Positions 8,946 to 18,068 of a DNA stretch of 64,000 bases are shown here, piece after piece. The notes beneath the pieces are model-generated. The model was not told the DNA's origin. It did no database searches and saw only the letters and a list, made by a program, of their open reading frames with translations. Origin of the DNA: Sphingobacterium athyrii (lineage in GTDB: Bacteria > Bacteroidota > Bacteroidia > Sphingobacteriales > Sphingobacteriaceae); assembly GCF_003071065.1 (NCBI RefSeq), contig NZ_QCXX01000001.1, positions 1,360,971 through 1,424,970 of the forward strand, written 5' to 3'. Position numbers and translations under genes: made by a program. How positions within the stretch are numbered: the stretch's first letter is position 1; each line of letters begins with the position of its first letter.

Positions 8946-11656
8946 GACCATTGAATATGTAGCGTATCGCCTTTTTTTAGCCCTATGCTGTCTTTAAAAT
9001 TGAGCACCAGCCGCCCGTCCCGACGTTTCACTTTATGAAGTAATATCGGTCTGTTATTTTGCAGGACAGTAATCTGCTTGTGATCGAGCGACAGCTGCCC
9101 AGCGTCCCCCAGGTGAAATTCTCTCAGATCTAGTTCACCATAATTCAATGTCAACTGACAAACACATTTTCCTGCGCTTTGTTGCTTTTGAATATAGGTC
9201 CCCCACCCCATTGCCGTAGTAAAAGGTGCTTTAAAATCTGAAGCACCTATTTTAGGAGCAAAACCGATCTGCCCCTTTGGGCCATGGTAAATAAAGCCAC
9301 AGGCATTGATAAAGGTTCCGTAACTCGCCATCGCACGCGCATAGTGGTCACTGCATTCAATCTCATTAAAGGGATTTCTTTTTGCAGCATGATACCGGTC
9401 ATGAATTACCCTGGTCATAATCAAGCTTTCATCGATCATCCCCTCCGCCATCATGTGCGCTGCCACTTGATGTTCAAATCCACTCATACATTCATGAAAA
9501 TAGCCCAGTTGCCAGGTCGTATTATCGCCATAAGCTTTTTCCTCATTTTTTGGATTGGTATTCATGACCATCCCTCCCTCGCCAGCCAGTGCATAAGGTC
9601 TTCCCCCGAGATGTGTCTTAATATAAGGCCCCACATCCAGCGCAAAATTATATTTCCAGAGTGCCTTCAGGGCGGATAATGTATTCTCTCGGTTATTAAT
9701 CCGTGGCATATCCACCTGAAAACACCAGGCCTGCCCATAAACCTGATCTATATGGCAGGTATTGTAGGAGCCCAGCTTCTTCCGCCCCTGTGCCGCATCT
9801 GGTCGATGGATATAATATTCACCATTAAAAAGATATTTATCCATGTTTACAGTCCCTTTCCTGACGTAGTCCATACAGACCTGCTGGAATTTCTTATCAC
9901 CGACCTCTTCGGCCATACATGCCGCAGCCTGTACGGCGGCAAGGCAAAGTCCTACAATCCAGCCGATCTCTCCTTCCCATATCGCGTCCAATGTGTTTTC
10001 CATAGGTGTATCGGTCATACCGTCTCCATTTTTATCCTGATCGAGGACAAATTGAATCGCCTGTTTAAGTTTTGGCCAATTTCGTTTTAAAAAACTGTCA
10101 TCACGGCTCATCTGATGATCCCGATAGAAACGGAGAATAACACCGGCCTGCCCGTCTATCGCAGGTCGTTTTTCGTATTCGGCACGGAAGATAATTGCAC
10201 CGGTTTCGGGCTGAAAACCAACACCGAGGTCGGTAACCTCCCTTAAATTACGTTCAAGATCAGGAAATATACGCCCCATGGACTGCCCATATTGCCACAC
10301 GTGGGTGCAGGTCCCCGCGCAGGCGCCGACACCTTCCCAGCCCCAAAACCTTCCCGAAGCAAAACGCATCGTATTCGCTGTTGCTAAAGTCCCTATATTA
10401 ACAAAAGTACGGTCCATAAACCAATGGGGTAATGTTGAATCATTCCAGGTCTGTTGCCAAGCAATGGTTTCCCCATCGAGCTTTTCTCGATGTGTCAGAT
10501 AGTAGTCCAATACTGCTGCAGCATCACCGAATTTGGCGCCGTACCAATAACCATTATGGGCATCTTTCAAATGTGCCCTTAACTTGGGATGTGGATTATT
10601 AAAATGCCAGGAGATCGCATACGAAATCTGACTCGTCCCATTTGGCTCTATAATACGCCGAACGGTATAGGCTCCCACTTGTAGATCCGAAAAATCAACG
10701 ACTGAATCGGTAGTATCAGATTGCAATAAGTGCGGCGCGACAGGCCAATGCTGCACTTTGGTATGCACCTGTGCCTGCGGATCCAAGCATGTAAAAGCCA
10801 TCGTACCATAGTCGCCGGCCAGCAAAGCACTGTCAGGTACTTGTTCACAACTGTAGTTTAGGACTTTTAGGCCTGCCTGATCTAAAAGGCGGGATACTTT
10901 ACGGACCATTGTAAGATCTTTACGCCCCTTAAACACACCGTTTTCCATCCAGCCCGTTAGGGTTATTTCGACCGCTGTATTCACTTTACTTCGCAATTCA
11001 AGATGAAAAGTCGTTAACGGTAGAGAAGAATTGTCCTGATCTAGCGGAATAAATGGCGAATAGGCTGTCAGCACAACTTCCACAGGGAAGTTGGAGCTGC
11101 TATAGGTAACCCGACAGGTCGGATAAGTCGGTTCAAATACAATCTCATCCCAGTGATTTTCCCGAAGTTCTTTGACGACCTGTTTTCCTCCAACGTTGAC
11201 AGATAGTGCAAAACCTTGCTCCATACTGCGCAGATTGTCCGCAATGGCAGGCTCGATATACGCTGACCCATCACGTGGACGGACTGTCACCAGCTCATTC
11301 CCATTATTCCATTGTACATTTTTGGGTTCTATCCCTTCGTATTCACCATCGTAGGCAGTATTAAATATCTGCCATAACCACAGGCGTCCATCGCCACCGA
11401 TATATACAGTACCGGTGTGTAATCCACCGACGGGCATACCAATATAACGCAGTTCATTTTTACTCTTTCGATAGGCAATTTTCTCGCCCCTATGATACAA
11501 AGATGCGAGCCATTGCTTATCTATATCCTTATGCTCAGGGATATTATGTAGAGGATTGTCCCAGGCAAATATTGATTTTGACCATACGTTAAACTGACTT
11601 GTCAGTACACCAAGACCAATTAAACTTGTTTTCTTAAAAAAGCTTCTTCTATCCAT
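8942..11656 (-). CDS. GH116-family beta-glycosidase (GBA2/DUF608-like)
   Basis: 904-residue secreted glycoside hydrolase. The signal has a Tat-like MDRRSFFKKTSLIGLG start. The N-terminal half is the beta-sandwich region (GMPVGGLHTGTVYIGGDG). The catalytic (alpha/alpha)6 region lies at ~400-900. By comparison with GH116 glucosylceramidases, Glu441 (WGWEGVG) is the likely nucleophile and Asp637 (CHIDQVYGQAW) the acid/base. GH116 enzymes cleave beta-glucosides or beta-xylosides. Its start codon overlaps the stop of a SusD relic, so it once belonged to a SusCD operon. Confidence 0.85.
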   Translation of the reverse strand: MDRRSFFKKTSLIGLGVLTSQFNVWSKSIFAWDNPLHNIPEHKDIDKQWLASLYHRGEKIAYRKSKNELRYIGMPVGGLHTGTVYIGGDGRLWLWQIFNTAYDGEYEGIEPKNVQWNNGNELVTVRPRDGSAYIEPAIADNLRSMEQGFALSVNVGGKQVVKELRENHWDEIVFEPTYPTCRVTYSSSNFPVEVVLTAYSPFIPLDQDNSSLPLTTFHLELRSKVNTAVEITLTGWMENGVFKGRKDLTMVRKVSRLLDQAGLKVLNYSCEQVPDSALLAGDYGTMAFTCLDPQAQVHTKVQHWPVAPHLLQSDTTDSVVDFSDLQVGAYTVRRIIEPNGTSQISYAISWHFNNPHPKLRAHLKDAHNGYWYGAKFGDAAAVLDYYLTHREKLDGETIAWQQTWNDSTLPHWFMDRTFVNIGTLATANTMRFASGRFWGWEGVGACAGTCTHVWQYGQSMGRIFPDLERNLREVTDLGVGFQPETGAIIFRAEYEKRPAIDGQAGVILRFYRDHQMSRDDSFLKRNWPKLKQAIQFVLDQDKNGDGMTDTPMENTLDAIWEGEIGWIVGLCLAAVQAAACMAEEVGDKKFQQVCMDYVRKGTVNMDKYLFNGEYYIHRPDAAQGRKKLGSYNTCHIDQVYGQAWCFQVDMPRINNRENTLSALKALWKYNFALDVGPYIKTHLGGRPYALAGEGGMVMNTNPKNEEKAYGDNTTWQLGYFHECMSGFEHQVAAHMMAEGMIDESLIMTRVIHDRYHAAKRNPFNEIECSDHYARAMASYGTFINACGFIYHGPKGQIGFAPKIGASDFKAPFTTAMGWGTYIQKQQSAGKCVCQLTLNYGELDLREFHLGDAGQLSLDHKQITVLQNNRPILLHKVKRRDGRLVLNFKDSIGLKKGDTLHIQWS

Positions 11657-11867
11657 ACGTTTTATATAATGACCATCCCGGGTTTTGCGGAAGTAAATTT
11701 TTGTTTCTATCTATTGCATGCTGAGGAACTGGACAGTCGGCAAAACCTTGATCAGACTTGGCATATTCTGTTTCGTTGAATTTAAGATACAAATAACCGG
11801 TGACTCCACCACCCTCCCTATTAATTTTTTTGATTTTATTGTAGGCTGGATAGAGCTGATATGCAAC
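11649..11867 (-). pseudogene. C-terminal relic of a SusD/RagB lipoprotein
   Basis: A 72-codon frame open from an upstream TAA at 11868-11870 to the TAG at 11649-11651, with no start codon. Its end reads CPVPQHAIDRNKNLLPQNPG followed by W, the conserved ending of SusD proteins (PxPQxEIDxNxNLxQNPGW). The rest of SusD and any SusC are missing. The stop overlaps the GH116 start codon, as in an intact operon. Confidence 0.75.
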
Positions 11868-12106
11868 TTAAGCCATTTGATTTCCTGATATCCATTGCGC
11901 GTTGCTCTTATACCCGATGTGTTTTATGATTAAATTTACCGTAAAAAGCTAAAAGCCCTGGAAAATGGTAACAAAAACGCTAGCCATGGCCTGCTTGAAA
12001 ATTAAGGCTGGAATAGCCTTAAGAGACCACGAGATAATCATTTGTTGGGGAAATATCATGTATTACGCAAAAACCACTTAATTTTTTTTTCGTATATTAT
12101 CTCACT
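11868..12106. other. Degenerate intergenic region
   Basis: Between the SusD relic and a small plus-strand gene. Short coding-like minus-strand stretches occur in different frames (for example RNGYQEIKWLKLHI near 11840-11900) but none is long enough to assign. Probably decayed coding sequence. Confidence 0.35.
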
Positions 12107-12355
12107 ATGAAAATAGTAGATATAACTAAAGAGAGATTAAAGGATGCTCAAAATGATGGGTATACTGTATTAATTACAAAGTTCAATTCAGATCCACTAT
12201 ATCCTACATGGATCTTTGACAAGATCGCCGATGAAAAAATAGAATCAAACAAAAAAAAGCTCAACGAGAATTACCAGTTATGTTATTCTATTCGAGAAGC
12301 TATTAATACAATCGACAAACGGCCTTTTATCGGAAAATTGCAGTTGACGAATTAG
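12107..12355 (+). CDS. Small protein, function unknown
   Basis: 82 residues, charged and mostly predicted soluble (begins MKIVDITKERLKDAQNDGY). An AT-rich promoter-like stretch (cgtatattat) lies just before the ATG. No family was recognised and no neighbour suggests a role. It lies in a region of decayed genes. Confidence 0.45.
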   Translation: MKIVDITKERLKDAQNDGYTVLITKFNSDPLYPTWIFDKIADEKIESNKKKLNENYQLCYSIREAINTIDKRPFIGKLQLTN

Positions 12356-12411
12356 GCCTTAGAAATAATTGATCCAAGATAATGAACATCTTGTTTATTG
12401 TCTTTGAAAAC

Positions 12412-12564
12412 TTATCCAGCTAGCGGCTTTAACGACAGAAATATTTGTTCCTGAATACATTTTAAAAATCGGCTAAGATGAGCTGGGCTTTGAGAACCCA
12501 GTTCATAGGCCGCTTCTTTCGCTGACTTAATATATGGGGTATTTTGACTGTTGAAAAGGGCGCT
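12412..12564 (-). pseudogene. C-terminal HTH relic of an AraC-family regulator
   Basis: A 50-codon frame between stops at 12565-12567 and 12412-12414, with no start codon. KSAKEAAYELGSQSPAHLSR followed by FLK matches the second helix-turn-helix of AraC regulators (consensus xxKEIAYELGFKSPAHFSRFFK). The sensor domain, first helix-turn-helix and the usual LSPSEFR ending are absent or degraded. Confidence 0.72.
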
Positions 12565-12788
12565 TTAATAAGTCCAGCCTGGAAGAAAATTTCGATTCCG
12601 TTGCCTGTATGCACTGATAAAATTTGGTCAAAGGTGATGAATGGATACTAGAACCCCATGGTAATTATACCATGGAAATTGATCAGCAAAAAAATAAGTA
12701 TTAAAAAAGCAAGAAGTTCAATTACAGCCCCAAAGGTCACGCGGAAAAAATACAAAAAACAGTATGTAATAAATTATATAATCAGGAT
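12565..12788. other. Intergenic region with a palindrome and coding-like remnant
   Basis: CCATGGTA (12656-12663) is inverted at 12668-12675 around ATTA. The palindrome lies within a short plus-strand frame reading GDEWILEPHGNYTMEID and ending at a TAA near 12703, which looks like the tail of a lost gene. Whether the palindrome is an operator for the next gene or chance in old coding DNA is open. Confidence 0.3.
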
Positions 12789-13166
12789 ATGAACAGAATT
12801 ACGAAAGAGGATGTTACCGAAGCGGAAAACCAGCTTTTCTTGGCCCAGCTAGCAGGCGATGCAGATGCTCTTGACCAACTATTGCACGATCAACTTATTG
12901 CACTTACACCGGCGGGACAGACGTTAACCAAAGAAATGGACTTAGACGCACATAGATCCAAGGCAATGATTATTGAAGACGCTTCAACTGAGATTGATGC
13001 GATTAGGATAATCGAAGATACTGCGCTTTCTGTCGTTACGATGACAGCAAAAGGAAGCGTAATGGGATCACCACTGGCAGGACAATTCAGGTATTTTAGG
13101 GTTTGGAAAAACATTGGTGGCACATTAAAAGTCATTGGCGCGAGTTTCATGCAATTACCTGAATAA
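12789..13166 (+). CDS. NTF2-like (SnoaL/DUF4440-type) protein
   Basis: 125 residues with an N-terminal helical cone (ENQLFLAQLAGDADALDQLL), the LLHDQLIALTPAG turn and C-terminal strands ending FRYFRVWKNIGG...GASFMQ, as in the DUF4440/NTF2-like superfamily. These small proteins are ligand-binding or isomerase folds with varied roles. No substrate is implied by context. Confidence 0.8.
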   Translation: MNRITKEDVTEAENQLFLAQLAGDADALDQLLHDQLIALTPAGQTLTKEMDLDAHRSKAMIIEDASTEIDAIRIIEDTALSVVTMTAKGSVMGSPLAGQFRYFRVWKNIGGTLKVIGASFMQLPE

Positions 13167-13415
13167 AACAAATTAAATATTATATCAACGATTCATGCGT
13201 GAGATGCTTCGCCAATTCGAACAGGTTTGGCGATATCACCATATCTTGGATTTATTGAAAATCATGTTTTTACTGCTTAGTTTAGTTAAGGCAAATTTTG
13301 ACAATGTATTACTATCCCAAAAAACGGATTAGTTTTTTTTTAAAAAAATTTAATGAAAAGTAGATACGTAATGATTATAAATCCCAGGGACGTAATAGTC
13401 TTCGATAAAGAAAGA

Positions 13416-14714
13416 TCAAAAAACAATGTCTTTATTGCCTGATCCCCATAAACGGGTATTTCTGACAAAACCTGGTCCTTTGAAACGGTACTGTACACCG
13501 ACAATTTCAGTAGGCGCATTTTTGATCATGGCCATGTATGCCTGTTTGTCATTGATCCAAAATCTAATTTGCTGGTTTTTACAGTCTATTTTCAGCTTGG
13601 TCCATTTGGAGAGATCACAGCCAAATCCACTGAGATCATCCTGTTTACTATCCGTATAAAAACCGTCGGCAATAAGAGCGATATCACCGATACATGCGGG
13701 GTTTACAAGTGGCACGATAATGATATCATTTTTTGATTGCAAAAGTACTTCCACACGCTGGCAACTATTTGCCCCATTGGCCGTTTCAGTCTTTAACTCT
13801 GTTTCAAAGCTAAAATTATTCGTCATCACGCCGGTTATATCCTTTTGGTTGTAAAGCCGGACCGGTGGAGCATCTGCCAATAGGTCGACCTTATATCTTT
13901 CTAGAAGCTCTTTGCCAACCGCAATTTCATTCGGCTTAATAATATCAGCTTTTCTAAAATACAGGGGTTCTTTTCCCCAGTCTGCCTCTATCAGCCCCAA
14001 CCAGCCATCAGTTTTAATCTGTATATCATGTTCACGGACAACTTTATTTCCGACCATCAATTTGGCCCGAAAGTAACCGGGATAATAATATATAGAAGAG
14101 TGATGTTTACCATTTCTGTCTACAGCGACCTTACGGCGGGTATCCCAGCTTTGAGCAATGAATATTGTATCTTGCATATTCGTTTCTGAAGCGTCGTAAT
14201 CAAATACGACTGAATTGGGTAAGCCTTCCGTCAATATAGTCTTTGACGAAAAATGGAAAGCGTTAGTAGGAGATGAATGTTTACTAAGAACAAATTTTTG
14301 GGTCAAAAACCCCATCAGGACCAGCCCTAGAACAGGGAAAATAATCTTAAAAAATAAATGTCCATACTTTTTTCGGGCAGTCTTAAAATTTTCAAAAACA
14401 GCTTCCTTCGGGACATCCATTTGTGTTGACCGCTTTTGAGTGTATGTATTGCGAAAAGCCCGCCAGTCTTCATAACCGATAAACTGCGACAAGGTATTCA
14501 GGGTCGTCAGCGATGGCGCACTTTGATAGTCGGCCCTACCAAAAACCCGTTTTAGCGTAGAGATACTAAGTATTACTCCCGTTCTCTCCTGAATTTTACC
14601 CGAAAGCTTTTCAAAATCGACGGTACTCCAAGTGGAAGTTTCGCCCCATTCAAGTTGATTTTGAATTGATTCTTTAAGGTAATGAAATAATTCAGACTGG
14701 TTTACATTTATCAT
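13416..14714 (-). CDS. Membrane-anchored regulator-like protein
   Basis: 432 residues. The N-terminal ~100 residues (LSGKIQERTGVILSISTLKR, LTTLNTLSQFIGYEDW) look like a helical DNA-binding-type module found in many Bacteroidota hypothetical proteins. One transmembrane segment follows (FFKIIFPVLGLVLMGFL, ~123-140). The ~280-residue C-terminal part, outside the cytoplasm, is beta-rich and ends with a LamG/DUF1080-like segment. It is divergent from the secreted LamG-like gene and may regulate it through the 10-bp repeats between them. The role is inferred. Confidence 0.7.
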   Translation of the reverse strand: MINVNQSELFHYLKESIQNQLEWGETSTWSTVDFEKLSGKIQERTGVILSISTLKRVFGRADYQSAPSLTTLNTLSQFIGYEDWRAFRNTYTQKRSTQMDVPKEAVFENFKTARKKYGHLFFKIIFPVLGLVLMGFLTQKFVLSKHSSPTNAFHFSSKTILTEGLPNSVVFDYDASETNMQDTIFIAQSWDTRRKVAVDRNGKHHSSIYYYPGYFRAKLMVGNKVVREHDIQIKTDGWLGLIEADWGKEPLYFRKADIIKPNEIAVGKELLERYKVDLLADAPPVRLYNQKDITGVMTNNFSFETELKTETANGANSCQRVEVLLQSKNDIIIVPLVNPACIGDIALIADGFYTDSKQDDLSGFGCDLSKWTKLKIDCKNQQIRFWINDKQAYMAMIKNAPTEIVGVQYRFKGPGFVRNTRLWGSGNKDIVF

Positions 14715-14753
14715 AATTCACTGTATACAAACACCTTAAAAACACAACACTAC

Positions 14754-14778
14754 CTTGAACAAACTTGAACAAACTTGA
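14754..14778. promoter_or_regulatory. Tandem 10-bp repeats in a divergent promoter
   Basis: CTTGAACAAA occurs twice in direct tandem (14754-14763, 14764-14773) and a third partial copy CTTGA follows. One-helical-turn spacing places the copies on the same DNA face. The site sits between the divergent regulator-like and LamG-like genes, so it may be an operator. Confidence 0.45.
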
Positions 14779-14840
14779 TGCAAGGTTGACTTCAGGAAGA
14801 AGATGTCTAAGCACTAAATTTATCAAAAAACTTTATTAAC

Positions 14841-16247
14841 ATGAAAAAAATAATTTTGATAGTAGCTGCACTTTTGGCGACATTGTTCGAAAGTTATGCC
14901 CAAGAAAAGAAAAGTAAAATCCCCGGAACACAAAACATTACACTAAGCGCGGAGAAATGGGAGTTTCAACCCGGAAAAGTTGATTTCTTAGAGTTTAAAG
15001 GACGTCATACGATGAAAATAGCGCCAGCATCAGGACCAATAGTCATTAAAGATCTGATATTCACAGACGGCACTATCGAATATGATGTAATTCCGGCAAA
15101 AACGGAGTTTGCAAGTGCAATCTATTTCCACCGAAAAAATGAGAAAGAGCAGGAAATCGTCTATCTGCGTGTTCCCAAAATGACTGATCCATTCGCCAAT
15201 GAAGGCATTCAGTATTGCCCGATTTTAGACGGTGTAAATATGTGGGACATGTATCCACAATATCAGTCTGCTGCGCAGGCCAAAACAGATGAATGGAATC
15301 ATATTAAGCTGGTCATTTCAAGTATGCAAATGCAGGTCTTTGTCAATAATACCCTTAGGTTAACGATTCCTAAATTAGAAGGTCGTGAACGCTCTGGAAG
15401 TATCGCCTTCGATGGTGACTCCTATATTAGCAATATTGAGATAAAACCCGATCAGACCGAAAACCTGGCGCAAACTGAAGGCGCAGACCTGAGTAGACAC
15501 GAAGCAAATTATATCAGGAACTGGTCGGTAGCTCAACCCGCACTTTTAGCCGAAGGAAGGGAGCCAACCACTGTCAGCGACCTACCGAAAGATGACTCTT
15601 TTGTAGAAAAAATAGCAGCCGAAAGATATGGGCTCGTCAACTTAACACGACGCTTTGGCGGCAGTGAAAAACGTAGGATAGTTTGGCTAAAAGCTATAAT
15701 CAATGCAAAAGAAGCCACTCAGACTAATCTTCAATTGGGATTCTCAGATGAAATATGGGTTTATCTAAATGATCAGATCACTTATACGGACAAAAATATT
15801 TTTAGACAGAATATGAAAAAGTATCCGGATGGGAGGATATCGGTACAAAATGGAAGTACTAAATTAAAGCTCAAGAAAGGGGAAAATCAATTATTAATAG
15901 GCGTGTCCAATGACTTTTATGGTTGGGGAATAATTGCCCGGTTGGAAAATTTAGAGGGAATTGCAGCAATAGAACCTTACGAAGTAAAAAAACGGGTCAT
16001 CGAAAATATTGAACGGTATTTAGGTGTGTACACAGCTGAAATATCTCCCACAGTCAAACTGACCTTCATACAAAAGGATGAGAAGCTAATTTTACAGACT
16101 TCCGAACAAGATAGCACCCCTCTAGATTATATAGGGAACGATCTTTTCAAAATGGGTCTTGGAATAGAATGGCAATTTAAGCCAGATTTGAAACAGGTGA
16201 TAAGGCGAGAAAACGGGTTTGAAATGAAGTTTGCAAAAGAACAATAA
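14841..16247 (+). CDS. Secreted protein with a LamG/DUF1080-like domain
   Basis: 468 residues with a signal peptide (MKKIILIVAALLATLFESYAQ). Residues ~30-200 form a concanavalin-like sandwich (FLEFKGRHTMKI, DLIFTDGTIEYDVIP). A second beta-rich region follows at ~250-370 (FSDEIWVYLND), then a C-terminal domain (YLGVYTAEISPTVKLTFIQ) like those appended to Bacteroidota beta-lactamase-family proteins. No catalytic residues were recognised. Probably binds carbohydrate or another surface ligand. Confidence 0.72.
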   Translation: MKKIILIVAALLATLFESYAQEKKSKIPGTQNITLSAEKWEFQPGKVDFLEFKGRHTMKIAPASGPIVIKDLIFTDGTIEYDVIPAKTEFASAIYFHRKNEKEQEIVYLRVPKMTDPFANEGIQYCPILDGVNMWDMYPQYQSAAQAKTDEWNHIKLVISSMQMQVFVNNTLRLTIPKLEGRERSGSIAFDGDSYISNIEIKPDQTENLAQTEGADLSRHEANYIRNWSVAQPALLAEGREPTTVSDLPKDDSFVEKIAAERYGLVNLTRRFGGSEKRRIVWLKAIINAKEATQTNLQLGFSDEIWVYLNDQITYTDKNIFRQNMKKYPDGRISVQNGSTKLKLKKGENQLLIGVSNDFYGWGIIARLENLEGIAAIEPYEVKKRVIENIERYLGVYTAEISPTVKLTFIQKDEKLILQTSEQDSTPLDYIGNDLFKMGLGIEWQFKPDLKQVIRRENGFEMKFAKEQ

Positions 16248-16326
16248 ATTGGATCAATTCTGCATAAAAACCTGTTTAAAATTAAAGGACGAAAGTAAAG
16301 TTCAGCTGGAATTCCATTTTCTTCAA

Positions 16327-16356
16327 CCTTGGGTGCCTTTTAAAAGACACCCAAGG
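16327..16356 (+). terminator. Hairpin downstream of the LamG-like gene
   Basis: CCTTGGGTG (16327-16335) pairs with CACCCAAGG (16348-16356), with CTTTTAAAAG in the loop. It lies 80 bases after the stop. There is no T-run, so termination is likely but not certain. Confidence 0.5.
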
Positions 16357-16546
16357 AATACCAATCAATCTTCCCTTACGAAAAGCCTTTCAATCCCCCA
16401 CTGCCACATCGACCTTTTTTCTATTTTTATATTGTCAAGATGTAGACGCCGAAACTTAATGGGAAATCGCAAAGCAGAGTTTACGGTCTAATTTTAAAGT
16501 CAATTCTTTATACGTTTAGATCTGTTTGAACATAGCATACTAACGA

Positions 16547-17968
16547 TCAAATCATTTCTCCCAAAGCGATAATACCTTCCTCCAGATCTTTTTCAGAAAG
16601 CGATCCATAGCCAAATCTTAAACCATTAACGGTTTCATCAAAACTATAAACATCGGGATTGATGATGTTGATTCCTTTATCTTGCAGCTTTTTGGAAATA
16701 TCAAACCAATCCACTTGCTTATTGGGTACGACCCAATAAGCTAAACCACCATCGGGAATAGTATATGTTGCTTTATCTTTGATATATTTATTTAACACCA
16801 TTGCCGTAAAATCTCGCTTAGCTTTATAGTAATTTGTAGCCTTTTTTATATGCCGCTTAATTGTACCTTCTTTGATCAGTTGCAAAACAGCCTGTTCCAT
16901 AATATTATCACCCTGCACATCAATAATCTTCCGTAAATTCCCTACTTTCTTAACTAGCATTCGGTCGTTGCTCGCCAAATAACCTATACGTAAAGCCGGT
17001 GCGACAACCTTGCTCATAGTACCGATATAAACGTAATTTTTCAGTTCAGTAAAACTTGATAACGGTAAGACAGGACGATATCCAAAATGAAACTCATTAT
17101 CATAATCGTCTTCTATAATGGTAAAACCATGTTCATTAGAAAGCCGTATTAATTCCAATCTTCTTTTCAGGCTCATCGTTACGGTAGTCGGGTATTGGCG
17201 GTGTGGTGTAACATAAATTGCCTTGATCTTTTTGCCAGATTGCAAATAAGAAATAACATCCTCAATCAGCAAACCATCCTTGTCCACAGCTGCTGGCAAT
17301 AGTGTAGCCCCCGCACTTTCAAAGGCTCTCCACGCTGGTGCATACCCCGGGTTTTCAATGATCACATGATCACCATCAGTAAACAACTGTTGTGCTGTCA
17401 GGTACATGGCCATTTGACTCCCACGAGTGATACAAATACTTTGCTCATCGACCTGCATCCCTCGTTGATGGTTGAGCATTTGAACGATAGTTCTTCTAAA
17501 TTCCAGATCGCCCAGCTCATTGCCATAGCCCATCATTTGCCATCTCGCTTTTTGGTTGAATATTTGGCGGTATGCCCTTGCAAGCGCTGTAATGGGTGCA
17601 ATTTTACTGTCGGGATATCCGTCATCAAACTGTAAGTGACAGTACCTATTTAAAGTACTTTCTGCTAAAGAAGTGACAGGGTTGTTTTTTTGAGTATCGC
17701 TGAAATCAGGTAATGTATCTGCGACAAAAGTACCTTGCCTTTCTTTGGATATCAGCCAGCCTTCAATAAGCAGCACATTAAGAGCCTCCACAACCGTATT
17801 TCGATTAATTTTCAGCAATTGCGCAAGGTATCTGCTGCCGGGTAGCGCATCGCCCGGTTTTAATCTACCCGAATGAATATCTTTTATTATAGCATCCGCT
17901 ATTTGCAGATAAATAGCTTTATCCGATTGTTCATCTAACTGTATTTCAAAATTCCAATCCCTTAACAT
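16547..17968 (-). CDS. MocR/PdxR-type GntR regulator with aminotransferase-like domain
   Basis: 473-residue transcription factor. Residues ~10-80 form a GntR winged helix (LKPGDALPGSRYLAQLLKIN). Residues ~120-470 form a fold-type I aminotransferase domain with the PLP lysine Lys320 (GTMSKVVAPALRIGY) and YDNEF upstream. MocR proteins sense PLP and/or an amino compound. It is divergent, by 100 bases, from cupin and DapA-like genes, its probable targets; no pdxST genes are nearby, so PdxR itself is less likely. Confidence 0.9.
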   Translation of the reverse strand: MLRDWNFEIQLDEQSDKAIYLQIADAIIKDIHSGRLKPGDALPGSRYLAQLLKINRNTVVEALNVLLIEGWLISKERQGTFVADTLPDFSDTQKNNPVTSLAESTLNRYCHLQFDDGYPDSKIAPITALARAYRQIFNQKARWQMMGYGNELGDLEFRRTIVQMLNHQRGMQVDEQSICITRGSQMAMYLTAQQLFTDGDHVIIENPGYAPAWRAFESAGATLLPAAVDKDGLLIEDVISYLQSGKKIKAIYVTPHRQYPTTVTMSLKRRLELIRLSNEHGFTIIEDDYDNEFHFGYRPVLPLSSFTELKNYVYIGTMSKVVAPALRIGYLASNDRMLVKKVGNLRKIIDVQGDNIMEQAVLQLIKEGTIKRHIKKATNYYKAKRDFTAMVLNKYIKDKATYTIPDGGLAYWVVPNKQVDWFDISKKLQDKGINIINPDVYSFDETVNGLRFGYGSLSEKDLEEGIIALGEMI

Positions 17969-17969
17969 C

Positions 17970-18013
17970 TGGACTATTCGTTTTTATAAAAACTGTATCA
18001 TTTTAATAGTCCA
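17970..18013. promoter_or_regulatory. Inverted-repeat operator between the MocR gene and the cupin gene
   Basis: TGGACTATT (17970-17978) is perfectly inverted as AATAGTCCA (18005-18013) with 26 bases between. The left half abuts the MocR start codon and the right half lies between the -33 and -7 boxes of the plus-strand promoter. This arrangement fits control of both directions by one regulator. Confidence 0.6.
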
Positions 18014-18030
18014 AAGATACAATACTTTTG
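18001..18030 (+). promoter_or_regulatory. Bacteroidota-type promoter of the cupin/DapA-like genes
   Basis: TACTTTTG at 18023-18030 is an exact match to the Bacteroidota -7 box TAnnTTTG. TTTT at 18001-18004 is a near match to the -33 TTTG box with 18 bases between. Transcription would start near 18037, about 30 bases before the cupin ATG at 18069. Confidence 0.6.
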
Positions 18031-18068
18031 TAATGCAATAGTGCAAAAAAACAGTAAAAAAATCAGTT

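Noticed and set aside
12656..12675. CCATGGTA/TACCATGG palindrome as an operator
   Set aside because: It lies within a coding-like remnant and is 113 bases from the next ATG; chance cannot be excluded.
16231..16491. 86-residue plus-strand gene
   Set aside because: Overlaps the end of the LamG-like gene and the terminator hairpin; odd composition.
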